From JBAXEO01 sp963789515 (lineage in GTDB: Bacteria; Actinomycetota; Coriobacteriia; Anaerosomatales; JAAXUF01): a stretch of 64,000 nucleotides of DNA. The notes beneath the pieces were generated by a model, which saw nothing but the letters and a program-made list of their open reading frames with translations, was not told the DNA's origin and searched no databases. The stretch is from assembly GCA_963789515.1 (NCBI GenBank), contig CAWBKW010000003.1, positions 62,001-126,000 on the forward strand, in the 5' to 3' direction. The position numbers and the translations under genes are program-made. Shown one piece after another: positions 19,142-28,210 of this stretch (the first letter of the stretch is position 1; each line of letters begins with the position of its first letter).

Positions 19142-20818
19142 GTGCCGCATACCGAGCAGACCATCGGCGACTACTTCGAGAAGGTCGTCGCTGCAGGCCC
19201 CGACCGGGAGTTCGTCGTCTACCCCGACCGCGACCTCCGCTGGACCTATGCCGAGTTCGACGAGCGAGTCGACCGGCTCGCGAAGGGGTTGCTCGCCATC
19301 GGGATGGAGCCCGGCGACCACCTGGGCATCTGGGCGCGCAACGTGCCCGACTGGCTGACGTTCATGTTCGCGACGGCCAAGATCGGCGTCGTGCTGGTGA
19401 CCGTCAACCCCGTCTACAAGAGCCACGAGCTCGCGTACGTGATCAAGCAGAGCGACATGAAGGCGCTCGTCATCATCGATGCGTTCCGCGACGTCGACTA
19501 CATCGAGATCGTCCGCGGACTCGTTCCCGAGACGTCGACGCAGGAGCGCGGACGGCTGTCCTCGGCGGAGTTCCCGACGCTCAAGTCGCTCATCTACATG
19601 GGCCCCGAGAAGCACCGCGGCTTCTACAACGTGCCCGAGCTGCTGGTTCTCGGTGAGCATGCCCCGGACGCCATCCTGGACTCGGCCAAGTCCGGACTCG
19701 CCAACACCGACACCATCAACATGCAGTACACCTCGGGCACGACCGGCTTTCCCAAGGGCGTCATGCTCACGCACCGAAACATCCTCAACAACGGGTTCTG
19801 GATCGGCGAGCGTCAGAAGTTCACCGCCGAAGACCGCGTCTGCCTGCCGGTGCCGCTCTTCCACTGCTTCGGCTGCGTCCTGGGGGTGCTCGCCACCCTG
19901 ACGCACGGCGGCACGCTCGTGATGGTGGAGAGCTTCGACCCGGTCATCGTTCTGGCCGCTGTGCAGAAGGCGAAGGCGACCGCGCTCTACGGCGTGCCGA
20001 CGATGTTCATCGCCGAGTTGGCGCATCCGATGTTCGACCTGTTCGACCTCTCGTCGCTGCGTACCGGCATCATGGCCGGCTCGCCGTGCCCGATCGAGAC
20101 GATGAAGCAGGTCATCGAGCGCATGCACGCGAGCGAGATCACCATCGCGTACGGCCTGACCGAGGCGTCACCCGTGTTCACGCAGACTTCGACCGACGAC
20201 ACCATGGAGCGCCGCTGCGAGACGGTGGGCCAGGCGCTTCCGGAGATCGAAGTGCGCGTCGTCGACCCGGAGACCGGCAACGACTGCCCGCCGAACACGC
20301 CGGGCGAGCTCCTGTGCCGCGGCTACAACATCATGAAGGGCTACTACGGCATGCCCGAGGCCACCGCCAATGCTGTGGACGCCGAAGGGTGGCTGCACTC
20401 GGGCGACATCGGCACGGTCGACGAGGACGGCTACTACCGGATCACCGGCCGCATCAAGGACATGATCATCCGGGGCGGCGAGAACATCTACCCGCGCGAG
20501 ATCGAGGAGTTCCTCTACACGATGCCGGGCGTGGAAGACGCGCAGGTTGTCGGCGTTCCCGACGCCAAGTATGGTGAGGTCGTCGGCGCGTTCATCCGCT
20601 TGAAGGCCGGCGCCGACATCACCGAAGGCGATGTCCAGGAGTTCGCTCGGGCGAGGATGGCGCGCTACAAGGCGCCGAAGTATGTGTTCTTCGTCGACGA
20701 GTATCCGATGACCGCATCGGGCAAGATCCAGAAGTTCAAGCTGCGCGACATGGCCGCCGAGTCACTCGGCCTGTCTGCTGTGAAGGTGTTCGCGAGCGAG
20801 GCACGTGGTGAGGCGTAG
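19142..20818 (+). CDS. AMP-forming acyl-CoA synthetase
   Basis: This 558-residue ANL-superfamily enzyme should activate a carboxylic acid with ATP and join it to CoA. The P-loop motif YTSGTTGFPKGVMLTH lies near residue 195, YGLTEASP in the middle, the hinge motif GRIKDMIIRGGENIYP near 436, and the catalytic Lys in ASGKIQKFKLR near 526. Overall it resembles medium- or long-chain fatty acyl-CoA ligases (FadD-like), but the acid cannot be read from sequence. The GTG start has an AGGGGG-type ribosome site. It is paired with the XRE-cupin regulator. Confidence 0.9.
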   Translation: MPHTEQTIGDYFEKVVAAGPDREFVVYPDRDLRWTYAEFDERVDRLAKGLLAIGMEPGDHLGIWARNVPDWLTFMFATAKIGVVLVTVNPVYKSHELAYVIKQSDMKALVIIDAFRDVDYIEIVRGLVPETSTQERGRLSSAEFPTLKSLIYMGPEKHRGFYNVPELLVLGEHAPDAILDSAKSGLANTDTINMQYTSGTTGFPKGVMLTHRNILNNGFWIGERQKFTAEDRVCLPVPLFHCFGCVLGVLATLTHGGTLVMVESFDPVIVLAAVQKAKATALYGVPTMFIAELAHPMFDLFDLSSLRTGIMAGSPCPIETMKQVIERMHASEITIAYGLTEASPVFTQTSTDDTMERRCETVGQALPEIEVRVVDPETGNDCPPNTPGELLCRGYNIMKGYYGMPEATANAVDAEGWLHSGDIGTVDEDGYYRITGRIKDMIIRGGENIYPREIEEFLYTMPGVEDAQVVGVPDAKYGEVVGAFIRLKAGADITEGDVQEFARARMARYKAPKYVFFVDEYPMTASGKIQKFKLRDMAAESLGLSAVKVFASEARGEA

Positions 20819-20879
20819 GCGTGGGTGAAGGTCGCGCGAACCGTGCGCGCTCTCTGTTGCGAAAAGAAGGGTGATCCTG

Positions 20880-21665
20880 ATGAAGAGGTTCTCGGTGCTC
20901 GCACTGCTCGGCCTGGTGATCGGGGCCATGGCGTTGTCCGCGGGGTGCGCGTCATCCGGCGGGGGTGTGAAGTCGGCAGGCGAGCTCGCTGGGACCGACT
21001 GGTCCCTCGTCGGCTCGAGCCTCAGTTCGAGTGACCTGGGGGCGGCGAAGATCACCGCGGCCTTCGACGCCACACAGATGAGCGGCTTCTCCGGAGTCAA
21101 TCAGTACAGCGGACCCTACACGGCCGACCCGAGCAGCGGATCCTTCAAGGCGGGACCTCTCGCCGGAACTCTGATGGCCGGACCTGAGCCTCTCATGACT
21201 GCCGAGGGCGCCTATCTCAAGCTGCTCGAGGGCTGTGACTCGTACAAGATCGAGGGCGGCAAGCTCACGCTGTCAACGGGCGGGAACGTGAGCCTGACGT
21301 ACGAGGCTGCCGCCAAGGCCGAGCTGCCCGGGAGCAAGTGGGTGGTCACGGGCTACAACAACGGCAAGCAAGCGGTGACCGGCCCAGCTGTGGACTCGAC
21401 GCTGACGGTCGCGTTCGGCACCGATGGCAAGGTCGGCGGCAACGGCGGCGTGAACACCTTCAGCGGGGACTTCGAGTCCGGGCCGTCTTCGGTCAAGATC
21501 GGCCCGCTCGCGTCCACCAAGATGGCCGGTTCGCCGGAGCTCATGGAGCAGGAAGCGGCGTACCTCGCGGCCCTCCAGAACTCGACCACGTGGGAGATCC
21601 AGTCGGGCAAGCTCACGATGCGTGACGCGACCGGGGCCATGCAGATCAACGGCATCAAGCCCTAG
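20880..21665 (+). CDS. Lipoprotein with two META (HslJ-like) domains
   Basis: The ATG at 20880 opens a lipoprotein signal with lipobox LSAGC. Two META domains follow, starting near ELAGTDWSLVGS and near ELPGSKWVVTGY. Each carries the family's G..G.N.Y/F.G pattern (SGFSGVNQYSGPY and GGNGGVNTFSGDF). META proteins are extracytoplasmic and loosely linked to stress and motility; no reaction is known. The 262-residue protein is intact and ends seven bases before a convergent gene's stop. Confidence 0.87.
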   Translation: MKRFSVLALLGLVIGAMALSAGCASSGGGVKSAGELAGTDWSLVGSSLSSSDLGAAKITAAFDATQMSGFSGVNQYSGPYTADPSSGSFKAGPLAGTLMAGPEPLMTAEGAYLKLLEGCDSYKIEGGKLTLSTGGNVSLTYEAAAKAELPGSKWVVTGYNNGKQAVTGPAVDSTLTVAFGTDGKVGGNGGVNTFSGDFESGPSSVKIGPLASTKMAGSPELMEQEAAYLAALQNSTTWEIQSGKLTMRDATGAMQINGIKP

Positions 21666-21672
21666 ACCGGAC

Positions 21673-21915
21673 CTACTTCTTCCGAAGCTTCTTGCAGGAG
21701 CCGTCGCAGTACGGCGGCTTCTTCGTGAGCCCGCAGTTGCAGATCTTGACCGTCTTCTTGTCGGCGATCTTGAACTTGACGGGCTTGGCGCCCTTGCAGG
21801 TCCCGTCACACCACGGGACCTTCTTGGTCTTGCCGCAGGCGCACCACTTGTAGCTGCCCGGCTTCAGCTCGATCTTGAGCGGGTGCTTCTTGTCCTTCAT
21901 GTTCTCGAACTTCAT
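21673..21915 (-). CDS. Two-domain CDGSH iron-sulfur protein
   Basis: The 80-residue protein has two CDGSH-type motifs, CACG...VPWCDGTCKG and CNCG...PPYCDGSCKK. Each C-X-C...C...H-type site normally binds a 2Fe-2S cluster, but here the fourth ligand, usually His in CDGSH, is replaced by Cys (CDGTC and CDGSC). The ATG at 21915 follows AGGAAGAG. It is very rich in Lys. It is likely a small redox protein; it lies just downstream of the CapA-like gene on the same strand. Confidence 0.82.
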   Translation of the reverse strand: MKFENMKDKKHPLKIELKPGSYKWCACGKTKKVPWCDGTCKGAKPVKFKIADKKTVKICNCGLTKKPPYCDGSCKKLRKK

Positions 21916-21926
21916 GGGATCTCTTC

Positions 21927-23159
21927 CTACTCGCCGGGGCCGAAGTAGCCCTTCGCGTCCATCTTGAATGTGTCCTTGAAGTCTTCGGCTGACAGCCTTC
22001 TCACGAGCTCGGCCGAGGTGTGTTTGGAGTCGGTCACCGGCACGCCCGGGTCGGCGAGCTTGAGCGACAGCCACCTTCCACCGAGGATATCCCCGTTCTT
22101 GTCGACCTTCACCGTGAGCAGGCCGGAGAGCGCCAGATCGCCGCTCCGGTTGAAGTTGCTCCAGCCGGCGAAGTTGCCGAGCGAGTAGGCGATGAGCTTG
22201 CCGTTGTAGCGCTCCACGCCGCGCACCACGTGGGGGCCCGAGCCCAGGACCATGCTGGCGCCGGCGTCGACCATCGCGTGCGAGAAGGCCCGCGGGTCGC
22301 CGCGGAACTCGCCGTAGGCCTTCTCGGCGCCCTTGGGCGTGTGCTTCTTGTCGGCGCCCTCCGCTCCGGCGTGCATGAGGACCACCACCACGTCCGACTG
22401 TTCCTTGGCCTTGCGTACGAGTCTGCTTGCCGCCGAGATGTCTGCGATGCTCGCATTCCAGCGATACGGCGAGAAGGCGACGAACGCCACCTTCACTCCG
22501 TTTGCCTCGCGCACGGTGATCTGACCCGGAAGGCCGGTGCTGGCGATGTCATTGGCGGCCAGCGCCTTGCGCGTCGAGGACAGACCCTTCTCGAAGTAGT
22601 CGTAGGAGTGGTTGTTCGCCAGGCTCATCACGTCGAATCCGGCCCAGGCGAGCGCCTCGGCGTTCTTGGGCGGGGCCTGGAACGAGTAGCTGTTCGAGCT
22701 GTCGCCGTCGCTCTTGGACTTGCCGCCATCGCCGAACGTGCCTTCCAGGTTACCGACCATCAGGTCGGGTCCGAGGAGTCGCTTCCGCACCTTCTCGAAG
22801 AGCGCACGCCCGTTTCGGGGAGGGGAGCCGTACTTGGAGCCGGGAGTGGTGTCGCCCACCCACCCGATCTCGACGACGCCCTGGCTGGCCTGCGTCGAGA
22901 CGGTCGCTGACGCCGCGCCTGCGGCGGCGACCGCGCCGGTCGGGACCGAGCTGGCCGGGGCCGAAGGGCTTGCGGTCTGCGATGCGCCCTGCGTCGTGGA
23001 CGGGCGAGGGTCCGCGGCGGGGGAGGCGGGGCCCCGAGCGCAGCCGCTCGCGAGGACGAGCGCCAGCGGGAAGACCGCGAGCGCGCAGACCACACGCGCG
23101 AGGGCGTGTCGGGCCGCGTTCGGGCGCATGCGGGGGGTGCGAGCAGGAGTTGTCGGCAC
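21927..23159 (-). CDS. CapA-family (PGA_cap) lipoprotein, metallophosphatase-like
   Basis: A GTG at 23159 behind GGAGG is the preferred start, with an ATG at 23129 possible. The signal peptide ends in a lipobox (LVLASGC). The domain has IGWVGDTTPGS, VGNLEGTFGD, VMSLANNHSYDY, LMHAGAEG and MVLGSGPHVVRGVE, which are the metal-ligand motifs of the PGA_cap/CapA fold. In Bacillus, CapA belongs to polyglutamate capsule synthesis. Stand-alone lipoproteins like this one have no proven reaction. It is divergent from porG. Confidence 0.87.
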   Translation of the reverse strand: MPTTPARTPRMRPNAARHALARVVCALAVFPLALVLASGCARGPASPAADPRPSTTQGASQTASPSAPASSVPTGAVAAAGAASATVSTQASQGVVEIGWVGDTTPGSKYGSPPRNGRALFEKVRKRLLGPDLMVGNLEGTFGDGGKSKSDGDSSNSYSFQAPPKNAEALAWAGFDVMSLANNHSYDYFEKGLSSTRKALAANDIASTGLPGQITVREANGVKVAFVAFSPYRWNASIADISAASRLVRKAKEQSDVVVVLMHAGAEGADKKHTPKGAEKAYGEFRGDPRAFSHAMVDAGASMVLGSGPHVVRGVERYNGKLIAYSLGNFAGWSNFNRSGDLALSGLLTVKVDKNGDILGGRWLSLKLADPGVPVTDSKHTSAELVRRLSAEDFKDTFKMDAKGYFGPGE

Positions 23160-23236
23160 GGCCGGAGGTCCTCCATCAACGGGTGCGGGCTTCCGCGTGT
23201 ACAATCTACCCGAGATTGACCGAGCCAGGGAGTCAC

Positions 23237-23809
23237 ATGACCGTCGCCGAGAAGTCCGTCTACGAGATCCGCTGGCATGGCCGGGGCGGGCAGGGTGCGG
23301 TCACGAGCGCCAAGATCCTCGCCGATGCCGCGTACCGCAGCGGCTTCGCGGGCGTGACCTCGCAGCCCTCGTTCGGCGCCGAGCGGCGGGGTGCGCCCAT
23401 CACCGCGTCCACTCGGCTTGCCCATGAGCCGATTCGCGTCCTGAACCAGGTCAGCGAGCCCGACATCGTGGTGGTGCTCGATGACTCGCTGCTGCAGGTC
23501 GGTGGCGCCGCCTCAGGCGTCAAGCCGGGCGGGCTGCTCATCGTCAACACCACACGGCCCGCTGCGGATCTGGGGGTGTCCGGCGACTTCGACGTCGTCA
23601 CAGCCGACGTGACGGGGGCGGCCGAAGCCGTCGACCTCATCGTTGGTGGACAGCCGATGGTGTCGACCGCGATACTCGGTAGCTTCGCTGCCGCGACCGG
23701 TCTCATCGACCTGGGCAGCGTCGAGCAGGCGATCGGGCACGTGTTCACCGGAAAGGCTGCCACGAAGAACATCGAGGCTGCACGCATCGCGTTCGAATGC
23801 ACGCACTGA
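23237..23809 (+). CDS. porG: 2-oxoacid:ferredoxin oxidoreductase, gamma subunit (POR type)
   Basis: The 190-residue subunit begins with the diagnostic RWHGRGGQGAVTSAKILA and contains SFGAERRGAPI. It belongs to a four-subunit enzyme that converts pyruvate (or a related 2-oxoacid) and CoA to acyl-CoA, CO2 and reduced ferredoxin. The other three subunits start 1.2 kb downstream, after a lipoprotein gene and a reverse-strand gene, so the locus is split. The ATG has CAGGGAG upstream. Confidence 0.9.
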   Translation: MTVAEKSVYEIRWHGRGGQGAVTSAKILADAAYRSGFAGVTSQPSFGAERRGAPITASTRLAHEPIRVLNQVSEPDIVVVLDDSLLQVGGAASGVKPGGLLIVNTTRPAADLGVSGDFDVVTADVTGAAEAVDLIVGGQPMVSTAILGSFAAATGLIDLGSVEQAIGHVFTGKAATKNIEAARIAFECTH

Positions 23810-23832
23810 CCGTGAAACGACAGGAGATACAG

Positions 23833-24342
23833 ATGAACGTGTCAACGCGCTACACGCCCGGAAAGAAAGTACTGGCGCTTCTCGTGATCTGCGCGGCGCT
23901 TGTGGCCCTGCTGGTGAGCGGCTGCTCCGGAGGCAAGTCGACCGGCGCCAGCGCGGACCAGAAGGCGATGCTCGACGCTGTCGGTAAGTTCTATGTCGCC
24001 CAGGCCAGCCTCGATCTCGCCGGGATGAAGGCCGCCCTCTACGACCCGCAGGATATCTCCGGGATCGCAACGGCCACCGTTCCGCCGGGTGCGACGAAGG
24101 CCGAGGTCGCCGCGAAGCCGGTCGGCGAGACTGTCGTCATCACCATCCCGTCGCAGGAGCTGACGCTCACCGCATCTGTCTCCACGGCATCGGTGAACGC
24201 CGTCAAGCTCTCGGACCCGAACGGCCAGTCCATCACGCTGATCATGAAGAAGGACGGCAGCGCCTGGAAGATCGACGTCGCCGAAACCCAGCGGGTCAGC
24301 GCGGAGCAGGCGGGCGGAGCTGCAGGGCAGAGCGCGCCGTAG
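23833..24342 (+). CDS. Small lipoprotein of unknown function
   Basis: An AGGAG site precedes the ATG at 23833. The lipobox is LLVSGC, followed by a Gly/Ser linker. The remaining 130 residues look like a cystatin or NTF2-like alpha+beta domain (a helix with AMLDAVGKFYVAQASLDL, then beta strands ending in WKIDVAETQRV), but no family is certain. It is 24 bases from porG and may be carried on the same transcript. Confidence 0.7.
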   Translation: MNVSTRYTPGKKVLALLVICAALVALLVSGCSGGKSTGASADQKAMLDAVGKFYVAQASLDLAGMKAALYDPQDISGIATATVPPGATKAEVAAKPVGETVVITIPSQELTLTASVSTASVNAVKLSDPNGQSITLIMKKDGSAWKIDVAETQRVSAEQAGGAAGQSAP

Positions 24343-24376
24343 GGACTGCGGGCCGCGACAGCTCGGTTCGGACCGG

Positions 24377-24847
24377 CTACTCCTCGGAGTTGCGATCCGG
24401 GCCGAGTTGCTTTGCCCACTTGATCGCCACGTAGGCAGCGGCGATGCCGACGAAGAGCGACGCTATGCCGATGATGGTCAGCGGATCGTACTTGCCCAAG
24501 TCGAGCAGGACGACCTTCCGCGCAAGCGCGATCAGTGCTACGAGAAGCACGATCTCGGCATGGACCTGGTTGTCCTTGAAGTAGACCTCGACCGTCTCGA
24601 CCAGCTCGACCGCTATGAGCACCGAAAGGAAGACGCCGAAGGCCCCGAGCAGCTCTTGCTCGCTCAGGAGCAGGTCGCCACCGGGAAGCCAGGGCATGGC
24701 GAGCGTCAGCGGCAACCAGATCAGCTCGAGCACCGCGATGCCGAGCAGGAAGAACATCATGATGAGCAGGATGCCGGCGATGAACCGCTTGCCCTTCTCG
24801 GCCATGACGATCAGGGGATGCTTCTTGCCGTTTGCCGGCTGCTCCAC
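24377..24847 (-). CDS. PsiE-like membrane protein
   Basis: A GTG start behind GGAGGAG is chosen over longer options. The 156-residue protein has four predicted membrane helices (near FIAGILLIMMFFLLG, LLGAFGVFLSVLIAV, AEIVLLVALIALA and PLTIIGIASLFVGIA) with the EVYFKDNQVHAEIV loop. This matches the PsiE phosphate-starvation family, of unknown function. It lies antisense between porG and porD. Confidence 0.78.
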   Translation of the reverse strand: MEQPANGKKHPLIVMAEKGKRFIAGILLIMMFFLLGIAVLELIWLPLTLAMPWLPGGDLLLSEQELLGAFGVFLSVLIAVELVETVEVYFKDNQVHAEIVLLVALIALARKVVLLDLGKYDPLTIIGIASLFVGIAAAYVAIKWAKQLGPDRNSEE

Positions 24848-25023
24848 GGGTTCTCCTCCGCGACTCGGTGTACGACACTCCAAACCCGGCGGCGCGTCGC
24901 GCGCGCGGTCGCTCTGCCTGGCTGAGTCTATCGCAACCGCAGGTCGGTGGGGACGAACTTCCGGCATCGCGGCTGACTGATATCATCCGAGGGACGCACC
25001 GCTGAAGCCCGAGGAGCGAACCC

Positions 25024-25353
25024 ATGTCGAGCGGCACCGCTGAGAACCAGATCGCACAATCGAAGCCGTCGGTCGGCGAGGCCGGCGCCACGGGCGACTG
25101 GCGCAGCAAGCATCCGGTCATCGATCCGGCCGGGTGCCTCGCCGCCAAGAAGGGGAGCGAGACCTGCCAGCTCTGCTGGGTCTACTGCCCTGACGCCTGC
25201 ATCACGCGAGGTGTGCCGCCGTTGATCGAGCTCACCTACTGCAAGGGCTGCGGGATCTGCGCGGTCGAGTGCCCGGGCAACGCGATCGAGATGGTGCCTG
25301 AGGGCGAGCATGGAGCCTGCGAGATCATCGCCGCGGAGAGGATCGAGCGATGA
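25024..25353 (+). CDS. porD: 2-oxoacid:ferredoxin oxidoreductase, delta (ferredoxin) subunit
   Basis: This 109-residue subunit carries two 4Fe-4S binding motifs; the first is CQLCWVYCPDAC and the second CKGCGICAVECPGNA. It passes electrons from the catalytic subunits to ferredoxin. The stop overlaps the porA start in ATGA, so translation is coupled. A TATCAT-like hexamer sits about 40 bases upstream. Confidence 0.92.
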   Translation: MSSGTAENQIAQSKPSVGEAGATGDWRSKHPVIDPAGCLAAKKGSETCQLCWVYCPDACITRGVPPLIELTYCKGCGICAVECPGNAIEMVPEGEHGACEIIAAERIER

Positions 25354-26591
25354 GCGCGCGCGAGAGTGCACCCGCCGTCTCCGTCATCACCGGCAACGAG
25401 GCTGCCGCCACCGCCGCCAAGCTCGCGCGCGTGCAGGTCATCGCCGCCTACCCGATCACCCCGCAGTCGCCGGTTGTCGAGCAGCTCTCGGCGTGGGTCG
25501 AGTCCGGCGAGCTTCCCGCCGAGTTCGTCACCGTCGAGTCCGAGCACTCCGCGCTGACCGTCTGCATCACCGCCTCCACCGTCGGCGCGCGCGTGTTCAC
25601 CGCCACGAGCGCCAACGGGCTTGCGTACATGACCGAGCAGGTCTGGTGGGCCGCCGGAGCGCGGCTCCCCATCGTGATGTGCGTCGCCAACCGCGCGATG
25701 GCCGCCCCGTGGAACGTCCTCAACGACCAGCAGGACTCGATGTCCGTGCGCGACGCCGGCTGGGTCCAGCTCTACTGCCGAGACAACCAGGAGATCCTCG
25801 ACACCACGCTGCAGGCGTACCGCATCGCCGAGCAGCTCCACGTGCCCGTGATGGTGTGCTACGACGGCTTCCTGCTCTCACACACCGTCATGCCGGTCGA
25901 ACTCATCGCTGCCGAGACAGCCGACGAGTTCCTGCCTCCGTACACGACGCCGCTGACCGTCGTCGACCCGGACGACCCGCGCAACATCGGCCCGGTCACG
26001 ATCGCGGACCCGCGCGCCGATGCCGACGGCGTCGTGCGGCCCGGCTACATGGAGATCCGACAGCAGCTGCACGCGGTGCTCTCCGAGGCGCTCGAGGTCA
26101 TCCCTGCGGTCGACAGCGAGCTCGGGGCGCTCACCGGGCGCGTCTGGGGCGGCCTGACCTGGGAGTACCTGCTCGACGACGCCGAGATGGTGCTCGTGGC
26201 GGCCGGATCGCTCGGCATGCAGCTCACGGTTGCGGTCGACCAACTGCGCGCGAGCGGGGTCAAGGCCGGGGTGCTCGGCATCCGGGCGTACCGGCCGTTC
26301 CCGGCGGCCGCGCTTCGTGACAAGTTGACAGGGCGCAAGGGCGTGCTCGTCTTCGACAAGGCGGTTTCGTACGGGTACGAGGGCCCCATCTGCACCGACG
26401 TGCGTGCGGCGCTCTACGGAGAGCCGGGCGCGCCGGTGGTCTGGGGAGCTGTCTGCGGTCTCGGCGGCCGAGACGTTTCGCCCGAGCAGCTCGCGGACGC
26501 GGCGCTCAGGGCTCTCGCGGACGGACATGCCGGCGTGCGGCACCGGCCGACTGACTGGGTCAACCTCAAGCTGACGGGAGGCGCGAAGTGA
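25350..26591 (+). CDS. porA: 2-oxoacid:ferredoxin oxidoreductase, alpha subunit (POR type)
   Basis: The 413-residue subunit contains the conserved AYPITPQSPVVE segment, the VESEHSAL motif and the PWNVLNDQQDSM loop typical of the pyruvate and isovalerate enzymes' alpha chain. It forms the catalytic core with the beta subunit. Its stop overlaps the porB start. Pyruvate is the likely substrate from the general pattern, but a branched-chain 2-oxoacid is not excluded. Confidence 0.92.
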   Translation: MSARESAPAVSVITGNEAAATAAKLARVQVIAAYPITPQSPVVEQLSAWVESGELPAEFVTVESEHSALTVCITASTVGARVFTATSANGLAYMTEQVWWAAGARLPIVMCVANRAMAAPWNVLNDQQDSMSVRDAGWVQLYCRDNQEILDTTLQAYRIAEQLHVPVMVCYDGFLLSHTVMPVELIAAETADEFLPPYTTPLTVVDPDDPRNIGPVTIADPRADADGVVRPGYMEIRQQLHAVLSEALEVIPAVDSELGALTGRVWGGLTWEYLLDDAEMVLVAAGSLGMQLTVAVDQLRASGVKAGVLGIRAYRPFPAAALRDKLTGRKGVLVFDKAVSYGYEGPICTDVRAALYGEPGAPVVWGAVCGLGGRDVSPEQLADAALRALADGHAGVRHRPTDWVNLKLTGGAK

Positions 26592-27490
26592 CCCGCATCA
26601 TCGATCTTCCCGCCCGCGAGTACGTCCTGCCCGGCAACCGTGCCTGCGCCGGCTGCGGTATCGGCATCGGCCTGCGGGCGATCACCAAGGCGCTCGAGGG
26701 CCGCATGGTCATGGCCGTGCCGGCGAGCTGCCTCACCGTGCTCGGCGGCATGTACCCGACCGCCTCGGTCGAGGTGCCGTGGGTCAACGTCGCCTTCCCG
26801 TCGACGGCCGCAGCGGCCGCCGGACTCGCTGCGGGGCTCCGCGCGACCGGCCGCGACGGCGAGATGACGGTGCTCGCGATGGCGGGCGACGGTGGCACCG
26901 GCGACATCGGCATCCAGGCGCTCTCCGGCGCTGCCGAGAGAAACGACGACTTCATCTACCTGTGCTACGACAACGAGGCGTACATGAACACCGGCACGCA
27001 GCGCAGCGGGCTCACCCCCGCAGGCGCGCGGACCACCACCACGTGGTCGGGCAAGCGCGAGAACCCCAAGGACCTGCCGCGCATCATGGAAGCGCACGGC
27101 ATCCCGTACGTCGCTTCGACCTCGGCCGCGTTCCCCGCCGACGTCTACGACAAGGTGGCCAAGGCGCGCGGGATACACGGCCTGCGCTACATCCATATGA
27201 ACACCCCGTGTCCCAGCGGCTGGAGCTTCGACCCCAAGGACACGGTCGAACTCGGCAAGCTCGCGGTGGACACCGGCCTCGTCGTGCTCTACGAGATCGA
27301 GGACGGCGTCTTCCGCCTCACCGGCCGTAGCGCCTCGCTCGCCAAGAGCGGTGCCCGCAAGCCCGTCGCCGACTACGTCGCCACCCAGGGCCGCTTCCGC
27401 GGCATGACCGCCGAGACGATCGCCGAGGTCCAGGCGTGGGTCGACAAGCGCTGGGCCGGCTACGTCGCACGCAACGCGACCCCGGCATAG
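26588..27490 (+). CDS. porB: 2-oxoacid:ferredoxin oxidoreductase, beta (TPP-binding) subunit
   Basis: The 300-residue subunit has the Cys ligand motif CAGCGIGIG at its start, the TPP motif MAGDGGTGDIG, and the YDNEAYMNTGTQRSG block that is typical of pyruvate-type beta subunits. It binds thiamine diphosphate and a 4Fe-4S cluster. It ends the porDAB operon. The stop codon lies in the loop of a terminator hairpin. Confidence 0.93.
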   Translation: MTRIIDLPAREYVLPGNRACAGCGIGIGLRAITKALEGRMVMAVPASCLTVLGGMYPTASVEVPWVNVAFPSTAAAAAGLAAGLRATGRDGEMTVLAMAGDGGTGDIGIQALSGAAERNDDFIYLCYDNEAYMNTGTQRSGLTPAGARTTTTWSGKRENPKDLPRIMEAHGIPYVASTSAAFPADVYDKVAKARGIHGLRYIHMNTPCPSGWSFDPKDTVELGKLAVDTGLVVLYEIEDGVFRLTGRSASLAKSGARKPVADYVATQGRFRGMTAETIAEVQAWVDKRWAGYVARNATPA

Positions 27491-27502
27491 CGCCGGGGTC
27501 GC
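27476..27502 (+). terminator. Terminator hairpin enclosing the porB stop codon
   Basis: A perfect 11-bp stem (GCGACCCCGGC with GCCGGGGTCGC) has a 5-base loop, ATAGC, that contains the porB TAG. The left arm is therefore coding sequence. No T-run follows. Confidence 0.7.
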
Positions 27503-27541
27503 GGAGATCACCCATCATTCATGCCGAGGCGGACCCGTCCG

Positions 27542-28012
27542 CTACTTCTCGGACTCGACCTCGACCTTGAACGTCTCGGCGGGCGGGGTACCGGTCTCCC
27601 ATGGGCGGAGGTAGGTCAGACTGAGCGGACCCTTGCCGGTGGCGGTGACCGAGAACGTCAGGGTCTGCTTGCCGCCCGCCCCCACGACGCCGCTCGCCGC
27701 CTCTGAGGCGAACTCCGGCTCGCCTTCGGACTTCAGGAACTCAGGCGCCGAGGCGACCGTCCAGGTGAAGCCGGTGCTCGGGTTGCCGTCCAGCACGACT
27801 TTGAGCGTCTGACCAGGCGCGACGGTCACGGTCTTGTCGGCGTCAGCCTTGGTCACGACGACCACCGCCGGCTTCTTGCCGGAGGATCCCGAGCCGCTCG
27901 CGCCGCCCGTGTCGGCCGGCTTCGTGCAGCCGGAGAGAAGGACAGCCAAGAGCGCTGCGACGGCTACCGCTGCGAGTAGTGCTTTCCAGGCTTGTCGCCC
28001 AGATCCCATCAT
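27542..28012 (-). CDS. Chagasin-like (I42) protease-inhibitor lipoprotein
   Basis: The start is one of two adjacent ATG codons behind GGAGG. A lipobox (LLSGC) and a Gly/Ser linker precede an inhibitor I42 domain with its three loop motifs: GNPSTGFTW, the GAGGKQTL loop and LRPWE. Chagasins block papain-type cysteine peptidases. In bacteria they may guard the envelope against foreign or self peptidases. The 157-residue protein is intact. Confidence 0.87.
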   Translation of the reverse strand: MMGSGRQAWKALLAAVAVAALLAVLLSGCTKPADTGGASGSGSSGKKPAVVVVTKADADKTVTVAPGQTLKVVLDGNPSTGFTWTVASAPEFLKSEGEPEFASEAASGVVGAGGKQTLTFSVTATGKGPLSLTYLRPWETGTPPAETFKVEVESEK

Positions 28013-28210
28013 GGCGCCTCCGATCATCAGTTGTGAGAGCATTCGTGTGTGCCGGAACTCCGCCGGCAGTAGCTCCCTAGCGTTGATTCTGCCCGAAGGA
28101 GCTTCTGCCCAATAGGGTCCGACAGCGGTTGCGTGCGTGAGCAGATGGGAACAAGTGCCAGTGAGAGGCTCGCAGCCTCGTTGGGCTGCGCGAAGAGAGG
28201 AGCCGCCCGC

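Noticed and set aside
18689..20128. Long minus-strand open frame of 479 codons
   Set aside because: It is antisense to the intact XRE-cupin and acyl-CoA synthetase genes and has a His/Asp/Arg-rich composition typical of shadow frames.
23160..23236. TACAAT element upstream of porG as a full promoter
   Set aside because: A -10-like hexamer is present but no -35 match is found at 16-18 bases, so it is not listed as a feature.
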